A stretch of DNA of 64,000 bases from Sediminibacterium sp. (GTDB lineage Bacteria; Bacteroidota; Bacteroidia; Chitinophagales; Chitinophagaceae). Shown here in pieces: positions 45,048-54,375 of the stretch. Position 1 is the stretch's first letter. The number at the start of each line of letters is the position of its first letter. The notes beneath the pieces are model-generated. The model was not told the DNA's origin, did no database searches, and worked only from the letters and a program-made list of their open reading frames with translations. The position numbers and the translations under genes are program-made. The stretch spans positions 62,001 through 126,000 of the forward strand of contig JAFWCB010000004.1 of the NCBI GenBank assembly GCA_017537025.1, given 5' to 3'.

Positions 45048-47858
45048 CTAATTCTTCTCAGGATATAATGTAGCTCTTACCACATTCTTTCCACTTAACA
45101 ACAAATTCGCTGCCTCTTTAATCTGATCCCCGGTAACAGCATTTACAATCTTCTCATAATCAAAATAACGCTGCGGATCATTATCATTCAAATAAATATT
45201 ACTCAATATACCCGACCAATACCTGTTCTCCTTCATATTTACTTTATACTTCTCTAATAATGATTTTTTTACCTTATCAATATCAACCTGCTCCGGCCCC
45301 TTGGTTTTTATTTTCTCAATCTCTTCATCAGCAGCTTTCTTTAATACCTCTACTTTCTCCGGACCACATGGTAACTGTAAACCGAAACTGAAACTATTGT
45401 AGGGATATTTACTAATACCACCACCAATACCTCCTCCATAAATTCCGCCAATCTTTTCACGAAGATCTTCTATAATTTTAATGTTCAATATCTCTGTTAA
45501 CATCTCTGCCTTTAACGATAAATCTTCTGAATAAGGCACTTCTCCTGAGTACACATTCAATATAAAACTCTTCTGCTCCTTACCCTTATAAAAATTTAAT
45601 TCCTTTTTCCCACTTACCATCCTTACTCCATTATCCTTAAAACTTCCAATCGCCCCTTTAGAAGGTAAACCCCCAATATATATCGCCAATAATGGCTTTA
45701 TAGTTTCAATATCCACATTGCCTGTTAACGTAAAAATAAAATCATTGGCATCAGCTGTATTTTCTTTGAAAATAGCAACAGCCCTGTCTAGATTTATCTT
45801 GTCAAATATTTCAGCAGTTGGTAAAATCACGGGAGCTAGTGGCTGACTCGCATATATCAGCTTATACACCGAATCAACAAAGGCAGTTGTAGGATCCGAC
45901 ATCATAAACTGTACTTGCGACTTCTGTTTCTCTTTCCATCCATTAAATAAGGCCTCATCTTTTCTGATATTCGTGAAATTCAGATAAAGTAATTGTAGCA
46001 TCGTTTCTGCATCTTTGATAATACAACTACCATTAACCCTTGTACTAATAGCATTCAACCCTACCGATACATTCGCATTTTTACCGGCAAGGAATTTTTG
46101 TAAATCGGTTGGACTAAACTCGCCAATACCCATTTGTGAAACAACCTGACTGGCATAAGTGGCACTAAATTTATCATCTACACCATAATTATTTAGTCCA
46201 CCTTTTTTAAAACCACCTAAAATAATTTCATCTTGTTTGAAATTAGTTGGCTTAATAATTACCCGGGCACCATTGCTAAACTGTAATTCAGTGGTACCTA
46301 ATAATTCATTCTTTGTTTCCTTCGTAATATTACCCGGTGCCGGTTTTGCTTTAAGTAATGAACTAGCAATAACTTTCTCTTCATAAGCTTTCAAAGGAGT
46401 TTTGGCAATATTATCCAACGACGCTAATAGCGCTGTATTTACAGGCATTTTTACATCCGCTTTATCCGGCCCCATCACACTAACGAATACTGTCTCCGTT
46501 TTCTTTATTTCATTAGCAAAAGCATTCACTTCTTCTAATTTGATACCGGGTAAAAGCTCTTTCTTATAATTAAATTCGTTTTCAATACCCGGTATCGGCT
46601 CTGCTTCTAAAAAGTGACGGATATATTCTTCTATCAAAACAGACGATTCGGTTTTATCTCTATTATTATAAAAACGTTCAATAGATGCGAATTGCTGCTT
46701 CTTAGCACGATCTAATTCACTTTGGGTAAATCCAAATTTTTTAACACGCTCTATTTCTGTTGCTAAAGCGTTAAACGCTGTATCGGCCCCCTTCTTCCCC
46801 GCAATAGCAAAGCCGCTAAAAGCCTCAAAATCGCGAGCGAATGAACCAAAGCCTACGCCAGCATATGTAAATGGCGGATTTGCACTACGTGATAAATCCT
46901 GTAAGCGCTGATTTAAAAGTGAAACAAATATTCTTTTCAAAATATTCTCTCTCCTATAATCATCGAGCGTTATTTCAGGCGAACTTTTAACCGGACTATA
47001 CTCTATAGAAATTTGAATATTCGTTGCTTCCTTATCTGTTAATACCATCGACTCAGGTGCTTTTCTGCTCTGTAAAGGGAATATAGTTCTCGGACGAGGA
47101 TTAGCAGGATTTTTTAGTGCACCAAAATATTCCTGAATCATTTTTTCTGTTTCCGCAACATTAATATCTCCCACAACTATTACAGCCATTAAATTCGGAC
47201 GATACCAGTCTCTATAAAAACGTTTGATAGCATCATACTTAAATGTTTTTAAAATACTGTCTTTACCAATAGGTAAGCGGGTCGCATATTTTGAACCGGC
47301 ATATTGACGGGGATAAATTTTACGGAACATTCTATCTTCCGCTCCCTTACCTAATCGGCTCTCTTCCAACACTACAGCTCTCTCATCATCAATTTGTTTA
47401 TTCTCAAATGTTAAGCCGGATGCCCAATCTTGCAATACCTGCATTCCTTTTTTATAATTATTAGGATCACTTAAAGGAATGGGAAGTATATATACCGTTT
47501 CATTAAAACTGGTATATGCGTTTAAGTCGGCACCAAAATCAACACCAATACTTTGTAAAAAACTTACAAGCTCATTTTTCTTGAAGTTCTTGGTACCGTT
47601 AAAAGCCATGTGTTCTGTAAAATGTGCTAGCCCTTGTTGATCATTATCTTCTAAAATAGAGCCTGCATTTACTACTAAGCGGAGCTCAACTTTTTTCTCC
47701 GGCTTTTGGTTAGCTCGGATATAATAGGTTAAGCCATTAGAGAGTTTACCAATTTTTACTTTTTCGTCTAATGGAAGTTTGCTGTCGAGTTTTAACTGCG
47801 CTTGTATTGTAACAAGCAATAACAACCCCAGGGTGAGCAGTAAGCTTTGTTTTTTCAT
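45048..47858 (-). CDS. Exported M16-family zinc peptidase (pitrilysin-like)
   Basis: A 936-residue protein with a signal peptide (residues 1-20). Two M16 halves: the active N-terminal half has HFTEH (His79, Glu82, His83; the inverted HxxEH zinc motif) and a distal glutamate region VLEESRLGKG; the C-terminal half is degenerate (KIIEDLREKIGGIYGG). Full length for the bacterial two-unit clamshell type. It degrades peptides in the periplasm. First gene of a likely pair with the methyltransferase. Confidence 0.95.
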   Translation of the reverse strand: MKKQSLLLTLGLLLLVTIQAQLKLDSKLPLDEKVKIGKLSNGLTYYIRANQKPEKKVELRLVVNAGSILEDNDQQGLAHFTEHMAFNGTKNFKKNELVSFLQSIGVDFGADLNAYTSFNETVYILPIPLSDPNNYKKGMQVLQDWASGLTFENKQIDDERAVVLEESRLGKGAEDRMFRKIYPRQYAGSKYATRLPIGKDSILKTFKYDAIKRFYRDWYRPNLMAVIVVGDINVAETEKMIQEYFGALKNPANPRPRTIFPLQSRKAPESMVLTDKEATNIQISIEYSPVKSSPEITLDDYRRENILKRIFVSLLNQRLQDLSRSANPPFTYAGVGFGSFARDFEAFSGFAIAGKKGADTAFNALATEIERVKKFGFTQSELDRAKKQQFASIERFYNNRDKTESSVLIEEYIRHFLEAEPIPGIENEFNYKKELLPGIKLEEVNAFANEIKKTETVFVSVMGPDKADVKMPVNTALLASLDNIAKTPLKAYEEKVIASSLLKAKPAPGNITKETKNELLGTTELQFSNGARVIIKPTNFKQDEIILGGFKKGGLNNYGVDDKFSATYASQVVSQMGIGEFSPTDLQKFLAGKNANVSVGLNAISTRVNGSCIIKDAETMLQLLYLNFTNIRKDEALFNGWKEKQKSQVQFMMSDPTTAFVDSVYKLIYASQPLAPVILPTAEIFDKINLDRAVAIFKENTADANDFIFTLTGNVDIETIKPLLAIYIGGLPSKGAIGSFKDNGVRMVSGKKELNFYKGKEQKSFILNVYSGEVPYSEDLSLKAEMLTEILNIKIIEDLREKIGGIYGGGIGGGISKYPYNSFSFGLQLPCGPEKVEVLKKAADEEIEKIKTKGPEQVDIDKVKKSLLEKYKVNMKENRYWSGILSNIYLNDNDPQRYFDYEKIVNAVTGDQIKEAANLLLSGKNVVRATLYPEKN

Positions 47859-47947
47859 AGAAAAGTTTAGTTTATAGCAAAATAATAGAGTTTCACCGAT
47901 TTTTATCGATAAATATTATTCCTACATTGAATAATATGTTAAAATAT

Positions 47948-49627
47948 TTATTTTAAAACCTCAGGAATAGGATGCCCGATCGCTCCGCTAGGTTGCTGAA
48001 TATGTAATAAAGCAGCAATTGTTGGTGCTATATCTTTCATATAGGTTTCCCTATCTGTTTTTCCTTTTTTAATTCCCCAGCCATAAAATAATAAGGGTAT
48101 ATGTGCATCGTATTTGTACCATAAACCATGTGTGGTACCCGTAGGCCCTCCATCAATATAACCCGATTTTAATACAAATTGAATATCTCCATTTCGCTTC
48201 CAGTAAAAGCCCTCAGCTAATTTTTCTCTTAATAACTGAGGAGCAGGATAAGTAAGTATGGCTGCAGTTGGGAATACATCTAATACAGCTTCCTGCTTGC
48301 CTATATAATTGATGATATGCTGAATAATAGCCGCTTTATTGGCTTTGGCACTATCTATTTTTTCATTATCCAAATGCACCTGATAATTGAACATACTTAC
48401 AATAGCATTCGCAACGCCAAACTGATCTTTAATAGAAGCATTCAAATCGCTAGTCCATTTTTTTTCATCCATAATACCCCCCGGTAATTTATTTTCTTTC
48501 ATAAAACCCGGTACATGTGCTACGGCATGATCAGCACTTAAGAAGGCGGTATATTTACCCTTACCTACTTTCGCATCTAAAAAATCAAACAATTTTCCCA
48601 ACTCTTCATCAAGGCGTACATAATCATCTACCATTTCCCAAGAATTAGGACCAAAAGCGTGACCGATATAATCCGGAGAAGAAAAGCTAACGGCTAAAAA
48701 ATCCGTTACATTATCTGCCCCTAAACCTTCCGCTACTACTGCTGCTTTTGCCATTTCAGCCGTAAGGGTATTGCCATGAGGAGTAGAAGGTAACAGGCCA
48801 TAACCTGTTGCATTGGCTTTAAAAGTATAAGGCATTTTGGTTTGATCTTTTCCAAAGGGAGTACTCTCATATGACTTTTCATCTGCGGTGGAATAGGCTA
48901 GGTATTGTTCATCCGTTAATACTTTATTCCAACCCAATTTCATTAAGGAATCAGGTAATCTTCTGTTATTAAAATCATTCACCCAACCCGGTAACTCATT
49001 TCTGTAATAAGTACTGGTAATAAAATAACCGCTTTTAGCATCAAACCAGTAAGCACCATTGGCACTATGCCCTGCAGGAATAATAGCGCCTCTGTCTTTG
49101 ATTGCAATGCCAATTACTTTACTTTTAAAATTTGATGCTAATCTTAATTCATCTGTAATAGTAGTGGTAAGCATGTTACGCGGACTCATTTGTCCATCAC
49201 TCGCGCCGGCGGTTCCAACTCCCGATGTATTTTTATCTTCTGTACAGTATACAGCCCTTTTTAGTTCCCTATCATACCAAGCATTACCTGTAATTCCATG
49301 AATAGCAGGAACAGTGCCGGTATATATACCTGCATGTCCGCAAGCAGTTACTGATGGGGTATAACTGATTTGAGTATTATCACAACTGAACCCTTCATTC
49401 ATCATCCGCTTAAAACCGCCGGTTGGCTTGAATAGGGGGTTGAAACGGTATAAATAATCCCATCGCATTTGATCGATCACAATACCAACAATCAATTTGG
49501 GAGCCGTTTCTGTTGGCTTCGCCGGTGCATTTTTTTGGGCTGAAATCGTTAATATAGAGCTGATTAACAATACAAATAAGGCAGATACCTTAAGGCGAAT
49601 TCTCTCGGAGCAATATCCCATAGTCAT
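47948..49627 (-). CDS. Exported PafA-type alkaline phosphatase
   Basis: A 559-residue member of the alkaline phosphatase superfamily, close in size and motifs to the phosphate-insensitive PafA of Bacteroidota. Seen: a signal segment (about 13-31), VIDQMRWDYLYRF (metal Asp52), the threonine nucleophile near residue 94 in YTPSVTACGHAGIYTG, SSPDYIGHAFGP and LSADHAVAHVPGF with metal Asp and His. It releases phosphate from monoesters in the periplasm. No Pho box was recognised. It is divergent from the AONS gene. Confidence 0.9.
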   Translation of the reverse strand: MTMGYCSERIRLKVSALFVLLISSILTISAQKNAPAKPTETAPKLIVGIVIDQMRWDYLYRFNPLFKPTGGFKRMMNEGFSCDNTQISYTPSVTACGHAGIYTGTVPAIHGITGNAWYDRELKRAVYCTEDKNTSGVGTAGASDGQMSPRNMLTTTITDELRLASNFKSKVIGIAIKDRGAIIPAGHSANGAYWFDAKSGYFITSTYYRNELPGWVNDFNNRRLPDSLMKLGWNKVLTDEQYLAYSTADEKSYESTPFGKDQTKMPYTFKANATGYGLLPSTPHGNTLTAEMAKAAVVAEGLGADNVTDFLAVSFSSPDYIGHAFGPNSWEMVDDYVRLDEELGKLFDFLDAKVGKGKYTAFLSADHAVAHVPGFMKENKLPGGIMDEKKWTSDLNASIKDQFGVANAIVSMFNYQVHLDNEKIDSAKANKAAIIQHIINYIGKQEAVLDVFPTAAILTYPAPQLLREKLAEGFYWKRNGDIQFVLKSGYIDGGPTGTTHGLWYKYDAHIPLLFYGWGIKKGKTDRETYMKDIAPTIAALLHIQQPSGAIGHPIPEVLK

Positions 49628-49672
49628 GTTTTTATTTTAAAGCACTAAAGATAAGATATGGGGTGATATGGG

Positions 49673-49703
49673 TTTGTGTTTTGGGGCATTATGACTAATT
49701 TTG
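49673..49703 (+). promoter_or_regulatory. Complete Bacteroidota promoter for the gene at 49739
   Basis: TTTG at 49673-49676 (-33), a 19-base spacer, then TAATTTTG at 49696-49703 (-7). Both elements and the spacing match the consensus; the ATG lies 35 bases downstream. Confidence 0.75.
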
Positions 49704-49738
49704 CATCAAATTTTATAAAAACTTAATCCCAGATTGGT

Positions 49739-50992
49739 ATGGCAGATATTTTTGAGAAGCTCACCCGCAATTACGGCCCCTTAGGTCAGCACCGCGAACG
49801 AGCACATGGTTATTTTGCATTTCCTAAATTGGAGGGCGAAATAAGCAGCAGGATGAAGTTCAGAGGTAAAGAAATGATTGTGTGGAGCTTGAATAATTAT
49901 CTTGGCTTAGCTAATCATCCTGAAATTCGCAAAGTAGATGCCGAAGCTGCCCAGCAGTATGGATTGGCATACCCCATGGGAGCCCGAATGATGAGTGGGA
50001 ACTCAAATCATCACGAACAATTAGAGAGGGAATTGGCTGCCTTTGAAGGAAAAGAGGATGCTATTCTTATGAACTTTGGCTATCAAGGCATCATGAGTGC
50101 TATTGATGCAGTGTGTGGTCGCCACGATGTTATTGTATATGATGCAGAGAGTCATGCTTGTATTATTGATGGACTAAGATTACATCCCGGTCACCGATAT
50201 GTGTTCAAGCACAATGATGTGGAAGATTGTGAGAAACAGTTAGTTCGCGCAAGTCAATTAATTGAGAAGCAAAAAGCGGGTGGTATACTTGTTATTACAG
50301 AAGGTGTATTTGGGATGGCGGGTGATCAAGGTAAATTGAAAGAAATTTGTGCTCTGAAAGCAAAATATGAGTTCCGTATTTTGGTAGATGATGCCCATGG
50401 TTTTGGAACACTTGGTAAAACAGGAGCCGGTGCCGGAGAAGAACAAGGATGTCAGAATCAGATAGATTTATACTTTTCTACATTCGCTAAAAGTATGGCA
50501 TCTATAGGTGCCTTCTTAGCAGGTGATAAAGCTATCATCGATTTTATCAGGTATAATATTCGTAGTCAAATTTTCGCTAAAAGTTTGCCTATGCCGATTG
50601 TATTGGGTAACCTCAAGCGTTTGGAAATGTTACGCACTATGCCCGAATTAAAAGAAAAATTATGGAGCAATGCGCGTAAGCTTCAAAATGGCTTAAAGCA
50701 AAGGGGATTCGATATCGGTAAAACGGATAGTCCCGTTACACCTGTATACATGAAAGGCGGGGTAGAGGAAGCAACCGCAATGGTTATGGACTTAAGAGAG
50801 AATTATGGTGTATTTGCTTCTATTGTGGTATATCCGGTAATCCCGAAAGGACATATTATTTACCGCCTTATTCCATCTGCAGCGCATACGGATGTTGATA
50901 TTGAAGAAACCCTAAAAGCGTTTAGCGAAACCAAAGCTAAACTCGATGCTGGAGCTTATAAAGTTGAAGCGATACCCGATATGGCGGAATAG
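49739..50992 (+). CDS. Alpha-oxoamine synthase (AONS/KBL/serine palmitoyltransferase family)
   Basis: A 417-residue PLP enzyme that condenses an amino acid with an acyl-CoA with loss of CO2, or, for KBL, the reverse-type reaction. Seen: WSLNNYLGLANHPE, MSGNSNHHEQLERELAAFEG, DAESHACIIDG, LVDDAHGFGTLG and the PLP lysine Lys251 in YFSTFAKSMASIG. Candidates are sphingolipid (serine palmitoyltransferase), sulfonolipid (cysteate acyltransferase) or glycine C-acetyltransferase roles. No bioF neighbours (bioA, bioD) are present, so biotin synthesis is less likely. Cytoplasmic. Confidence 0.88.
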   Translation: MADIFEKLTRNYGPLGQHRERAHGYFAFPKLEGEISSRMKFRGKEMIVWSLNNYLGLANHPEIRKVDAEAAQQYGLAYPMGARMMSGNSNHHEQLERELAAFEGKEDAILMNFGYQGIMSAIDAVCGRHDVIVYDAESHACIIDGLRLHPGHRYVFKHNDVEDCEKQLVRASQLIEKQKAGGILVITEGVFGMAGDQGKLKEICALKAKYEFRILVDDAHGFGTLGKTGAGAGEEQGCQNQIDLYFSTFAKSMASIGAFLAGDKAIIDFIRYNIRSQIFAKSLPMPIVLGNLKRLEMLRTMPELKEKLWSNARKLQNGLKQRGFDIGKTDSPVTPVYMKGGVEEATAMVMDLRENYGVFASIVVYPVIPKGHIIYRLIPSAAHTDVDIEETLKAFSETKAKLDAGAYKVEAIPDMAE

Positions 50993-51051
50993 TCGTCTTA
51001 TCGTCAGGTCGTCATACAGTAGAAGTTCCGACGACCCGACGCTCCGACGAG
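50993..51051. repeat. Inverted octamer arrays between convergent genes
   Basis: Left: TCGTCTTA, TCGTCAGG, TCGTCATA (50993-51016). Right: CCGACGAC, CCGACGCT, CCGACGAG (51028-51051). TCGTC pairs with GACGA, so the two arms fold back. The array starts right after one stop codon and ends two bases short of the other. The right root recurs at 60460-60483. Confidence 0.9.
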
Positions 51052-51053
51052 TA

Positions 51054-51896
51054 TTATAACTTAGCAATCAAATCTTTTCCCTGACGAACATAATCTTCAT
51101 TCTTAGCTTTTGTAGCCAAAGCAATACATTTCTCAGCACTGGCTTTTGCCGATACTTTATCTCCTAACTCTTTTTGAATTTTTGCCGTAAGCATGAATAA
51201 CCAAAAAGCTTCAGGGTTTGCGTCTGTTGCTTTTTTTGCATTAACCAATGCTTTATCATATTCTTTTGTCCACTCGAAATAAAAATTAGCCGCAGCTTGG
51301 TAATTCGCAGGGTTTACCGGATCAGCGCTTAATGCTTTTTCAACAGAAGCACGTATTCTGTCTTTAATATTAGTACTGATAGGTATTTCTACAACTGTAT
51401 TTCCCCAACTAATATGTAATTCACAGCTTTCGGCTTGTACATTTGCGAATTGCATCGTAAAAGTTTCTCTGGCCGGCTCAATTTTTTTCGATTTTACTTT
51501 AAAGCGCACCACGTCTTCACTTTCCTTGTAACCATCGGTTCCCCAATTATTCAACCCTTTATTAATAATGATTTCCCATGTTTCTTTTCCCGGTATGGTA
51601 TATAAAACATAAGAACCGGTATCTAATAGTTTCCCCCCCATCATCACTTTGTCTGAGAAGTATAAACGAGTGGCTGCATTTGCACCCGTGCGCCAAAGCT
51701 GACCCAATGGAGCCAATTCACTTCCTTCTTTTAATAAAGATCTTCCCTTAATGTTCGGACGAGAATAGGTAAGATCGATTCTACCCAGACCAAATTCCTG
51801 AGAAATTTTTTGGGTAGAGCTTGGTTGGGGCATTCTAATTTGTGAGAAGCCCACTAAACTGCATAGCAATGCAGTGGCTAGCATCATTTTTTTCAT
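51054..51896 (-). CDS. Exported DUF2911 protein with TPR-like tail
   Basis: A 280-residue protein with a signal peptide (residues 1-18, ending GFSQ). Residues 25-175 match the DUF2911 pattern (LTYSRPNIKGRSLLKEG, WRTGANAATRLYFSD, WEIIINKGLNNWGTDGY). Residues 190-275 are helical and TPR-like (ANYQAAANFYFEWTKEYDKA). Function unknown; periplasmic location is inferred from the signal. Confidence 0.87.
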   Translation of the reverse strand: MKKMMLATALLCSLVGFSQIRMPQPSSTQKISQEFGLGRIDLTYSRPNIKGRSLLKEGSELAPLGQLWRTGANAATRLYFSDKVMMGGKLLDTGSYVLYTIPGKETWEIIINKGLNNWGTDGYKESEDVVRFKVKSKKIEPARETFTMQFANVQAESCELHISWGNTVVEIPISTNIKDRIRASVEKALSADPVNPANYQAAANFYFEWTKEYDKALVNAKKATDANPEAFWLFMLTAKIQKELGDKVSAKASAEKCIALATKAKNEDYVRQGKDLIAKL

Positions 51897-51920
51897 TGTA
51901 CTTGTTTTGAGAACGCAAAC

Positions 51921-52820
51921 CTACTTAAATCCCGGGTGAAAACGATGTAAAGTTTCTCTTAAAAAATCACGATCTAAATGAGTGTAAATTTCGGTGGTGG
52001 TAATACTTTCATGACCAAGCATTTCCTGAACAGCCCTTAAATCGGCCCCACCTTCTACCAAGTGGGTGGCAAAAGAATGCCGAAAGGTATGTGGGGAAAT
52101 AACTTTTGTAATACCTGCTTTCGCGCTCAATGATTTTATAATTAAAAAAATCATTACCCGGCTTAAATTTTTTCCTCTTTTATTTAAGAATAAAATATCC
52201 TCAAACCCTTTTTGTACCGGTACATGCACGCGGATATTATCTTTATAGATTTTTATATGCTTGATGGCATCGGCACCTATCGGTATCAATCTTTCTTTAT
52301 CACCTTTTCCTATAACCCGTATAAATCCAACATCTAAATAGAGTCCTGAGATAGTAAGGTTTACCACTTCACTTACCCGAAGCCCACAACTATACATTAA
52401 CTCCAATATAGCTTTATTGCGCGTGCCTTCCGGAGTGCTCAAATCAATTTGACTGATAATAAGTTCTATTTCTTCAAAACTAAGTGTATCCGGTAGTTTT
52501 CTTTTTGTTTTTGGAGCATCTAACAAAATGGATGGATCGTTGATTACGATTTGCTCTATCAAACAATATTTATAAAAACTTCTGATACCTGAAATAATAC
52601 GTGCCTGCGAAGTGGCTGTCATCCCTAACTCACCAATCCATTTTATAAAGAGCTGTAAATCTTGTACTACTAAATCACTGGGATTTTTTTGCTTATTAGC
52701 CACTAATAAATACTCCGTAAGCTTATCTACATCACGCATATACGCCTCCACAGAGTTGTCGCTTAATGATTTCTCTAATTGCAAATAGGCTTTGTATCCT
52801 TTTTTATACGGTTCCCACAT
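51921..52820 (-). CDS. xerD: Tyrosine recombinase XerD
   Basis: A 299-residue site-specific recombinase that resolves chromosome dimers at dif with a partner. Seen: an N-terminal SAM-like core-binding domain (1-95) and a catalytic domain with Arg148 (SCGLRVSE), Lys172, His244 and Arg247 (HTFRHSFATH), His270 and Tyr279 (TEIYTHLD). All catalytic residues are present. It could be a XerC-type partner, but length and motifs fit XerD. An octamer array occupies its upstream region. Confidence 0.93.
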   Translation of the reverse strand: MWEPYKKGYKAYLQLEKSLSDNSVEAYMRDVDKLTEYLLVANKQKNPSDLVVQDLQLFIKWIGELGMTATSQARIISGIRSFYKYCLIEQIVINDPSILLDAPKTKRKLPDTLSFEEIELIISQIDLSTPEGTRNKAILELMYSCGLRVSEVVNLTISGLYLDVGFIRVIGKGDKERLIPIGADAIKHIKIYKDNIRVHVPVQKGFEDILFLNKRGKNLSRVMIFLIIKSLSAKAGITKVISPHTFRHSFATHLVEGGADLRAVQEMLGHESITTTEIYTHLDRDFLRETLHRFHPGFK

Positions 52821-52823
52821 GTG

Positions 52824-52895
52824 AGTAAATAAATAACTAAGTTATAAAGATACCCGGTTACCTGATTACTTATGTACCTAGTTACTAAGCAATTA
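52824..52895. repeat. Octamer tandem array, root AGTTACTA, between divergent genes
   Basis: Nine consecutive 8-base units, including AGTAAATA, AATAACTA, GGTTACCT, GATTACTT, ATGTACCT and AGTTACTA. It spans nearly the whole gap between the xerD and YkgJ-like start codons, so the promoters must lie in or at the edge of it. Confidence 0.88.
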
Positions 52896-52926
52896 TCCGT
52901 ACATTCGTTTTCTTTAAAATAGAGGC

Positions 52927-53427
52927 ATGCAAGTTAATCTTCGTTCGTTCAAACAGAAAGTAAGGCATCATCAAAAAAGAATGAAACGTTTTTTGAGTAA
53001 AGTTGAAAAAAATCCTCCACGTGGATTAGATAAGTTATCAGATACGTTAAATGCTGAAGTTTGGAAGGAAGTGGATTGTTTGAGTTGTGCTAATTGCTGC
53101 AAATCCATGAGCCCTACTTTCACCAATAAAGACCTAAAAAGAATTGCTGCTCACTTTGATATTACACCTGCAGAATTCAAAGCGAAATGGTTGTTTTTTG
53201 ATGAAGAAGATGGGGATTGGATGAATACTAAACAGCCTTGCCAATTTCTCAATACCGATAATAATATGTGTAGCATTTATGAGGTTCGACCGGCAGATTG
53301 CGCTGGGTTCCCTCATTTGAATAAAAAGAAAGTAACAGATTATATTCATGTGCATCAACAGAATATCAGTTACTGTCCGGCTACTTATAAGTTCGTTGAG
53401 AAGTTGGAAGAAAGGCTGAAAGCTTAA
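52927..53427 (+). CDS. YkgJ-family cysteine-cluster protein (copy 1)
   Basis: A 166-residue protein with the conserved cysteine pattern of YkgJ-like metal or Fe-S binding proteins: DCLSCANCCKSMSP, PCQFLNTDNNMCSIYEVRP, ADCAGFPH and YCPATYKF. The first 40 residues are basic and helical. Cytoplasmic; function unsettled for the family. A second member is at 56645-57160. Its stop codon touches a heptamer array. Confidence 0.88.
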   Translation: MQVNLRSFKQKVRHHQKRMKRFLSKVEKNPPRGLDKLSDTLNAEVWKEVDCLSCANCCKSMSPTFTNKDLKRIAAHFDITPAEFKAKWLFFDEEDGDWMNTKQPCQFLNTDNNMCSIYEVRPADCAGFPHLNKKKVTDYIHVHQQNISYCPATYKFVEKLEERLKA

Positions 53428-53460
53428 GGGGTAGGGAATAGGGTGTAAGGTTTAAGCTAT
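53426..53460. repeat. Heptamer tandem array, root AGGGTnT
   Basis: Five 7-base units: AAGGGGT, AGGGAAT, AGGGTGT, AAGGTTT, AAGCTAT. It begins within the stop codon of the upstream gene (53425-53427) and fills the gap to the convergent esterase gene. Confidence 0.85.
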
Positions 53461-53468
53461 TCGATTGC

Positions 53469-54347
53469 TTATTTTTTTAGTAATCCTTGTAATGCCAACC
53501 AATCGCCAAAACGTTCTATCCAAGAATCGCTGGGTAAATTTTGTTTTCGCATCCCAAAACCATGTCCGCCTAAGCTATACATATGAAGTTCAGCGGGTTG
53601 TTTTGCTTCAATCCATTTTTGATATAAAGATACGCTGTGTGGCGCCAAACCCAACTGATCATTGGTTGCTGCAGCAATGAACATAGGCATGGCATCTTTA
53701 GCAACAGGCTGCTGGTTTGGGGGGAAGAAAGCATAAATGGGCGCTACAAAATCCGGTCTGTTTTCTTTTGTAAAATCAAAAGCTGCTGATGCAGCTAAAG
53801 TACCTCCCGCAGAGAAACCAATGATACCGATGCGGTTTGGATTAATATTATATTTAGCGGCATTGGCTCTTACATATTCGATAGCTTTCTTGCCATCAGA
53901 TACTGCCATCCCAATTATTTTGGTTGTATTCGAATCCATTTTGCCACCTTGGATTTTCGCCATCATTTCCATAGCGGGGTCGTTAGTTACGCTTTTGAAT
54001 AAACGATATTTTAATACAAATACTGTTACACCTTTTGCAGCTAACCAATTAGCCACATAAAAGCCTTCACTATTGATGGAGAGGAGTTGGAATCCTCCAC
54101 CCGGACAAACAACAACCGCTGTTCCGTTAGCTTTGGAGGGATCCGGTTTTACAACAGTTAAAGAAGGCTGCGTAACGTTGTAAACAATTTTTGTATTAAA
54201 AGTTTTATTATCCTGTGAGCCTTCCTCCCAATTCCAATTTTCGGTACCGGGTGCTTTGCCTTTATAGAGATAAATTACTTCAGCTTCTTGGGCTTGTACG
54301 CCAATTGAAAAGAGAATAATAAAAAGAGAGAAAGTTATTTTTTTCAT
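53469..54347 (-). CDS. Exported alpha/beta-hydrolase (acetyl esterase-like)
   Basis: A 292-residue protein with a signal peptide (residues 1-19, ending VQAQ). Seen: the oxyanion-hole segment VVCPGGGFQLLS, the nucleophile elbow GFSAGGTLAAS and the histidine in LGGHGFGMR. It matches the secreted acetyl-xylan esterase/lipase group of Bacteroidota. Substrate, probably an acetylated polysaccharide, is inference. No glycanase is adjacent. Confidence 0.9.
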   Translation of the reverse strand: MKKITFSLFIILFSIGVQAQEAEVIYLYKGKAPGTENWNWEEGSQDNKTFNTKIVYNVTQPSLTVVKPDPSKANGTAVVVCPGGGFQLLSINSEGFYVANWLAAKGVTVFVLKYRLFKSVTNDPAMEMMAKIQGGKMDSNTTKIIGMAVSDGKKAIEYVRANAAKYNINPNRIGIIGFSAGGTLAASAAFDFTKENRPDFVAPIYAFFPPNQQPVAKDAMPMFIAAATNDQLGLAPHSVSLYQKWIEAKQPAELHMYSLGGHGFGMRKQNLPSDSWIERFGDWLALQGLLKK

Positions 54348-54375
54348 AACAACTATTTGAGAGTAAGTTAAAGAA

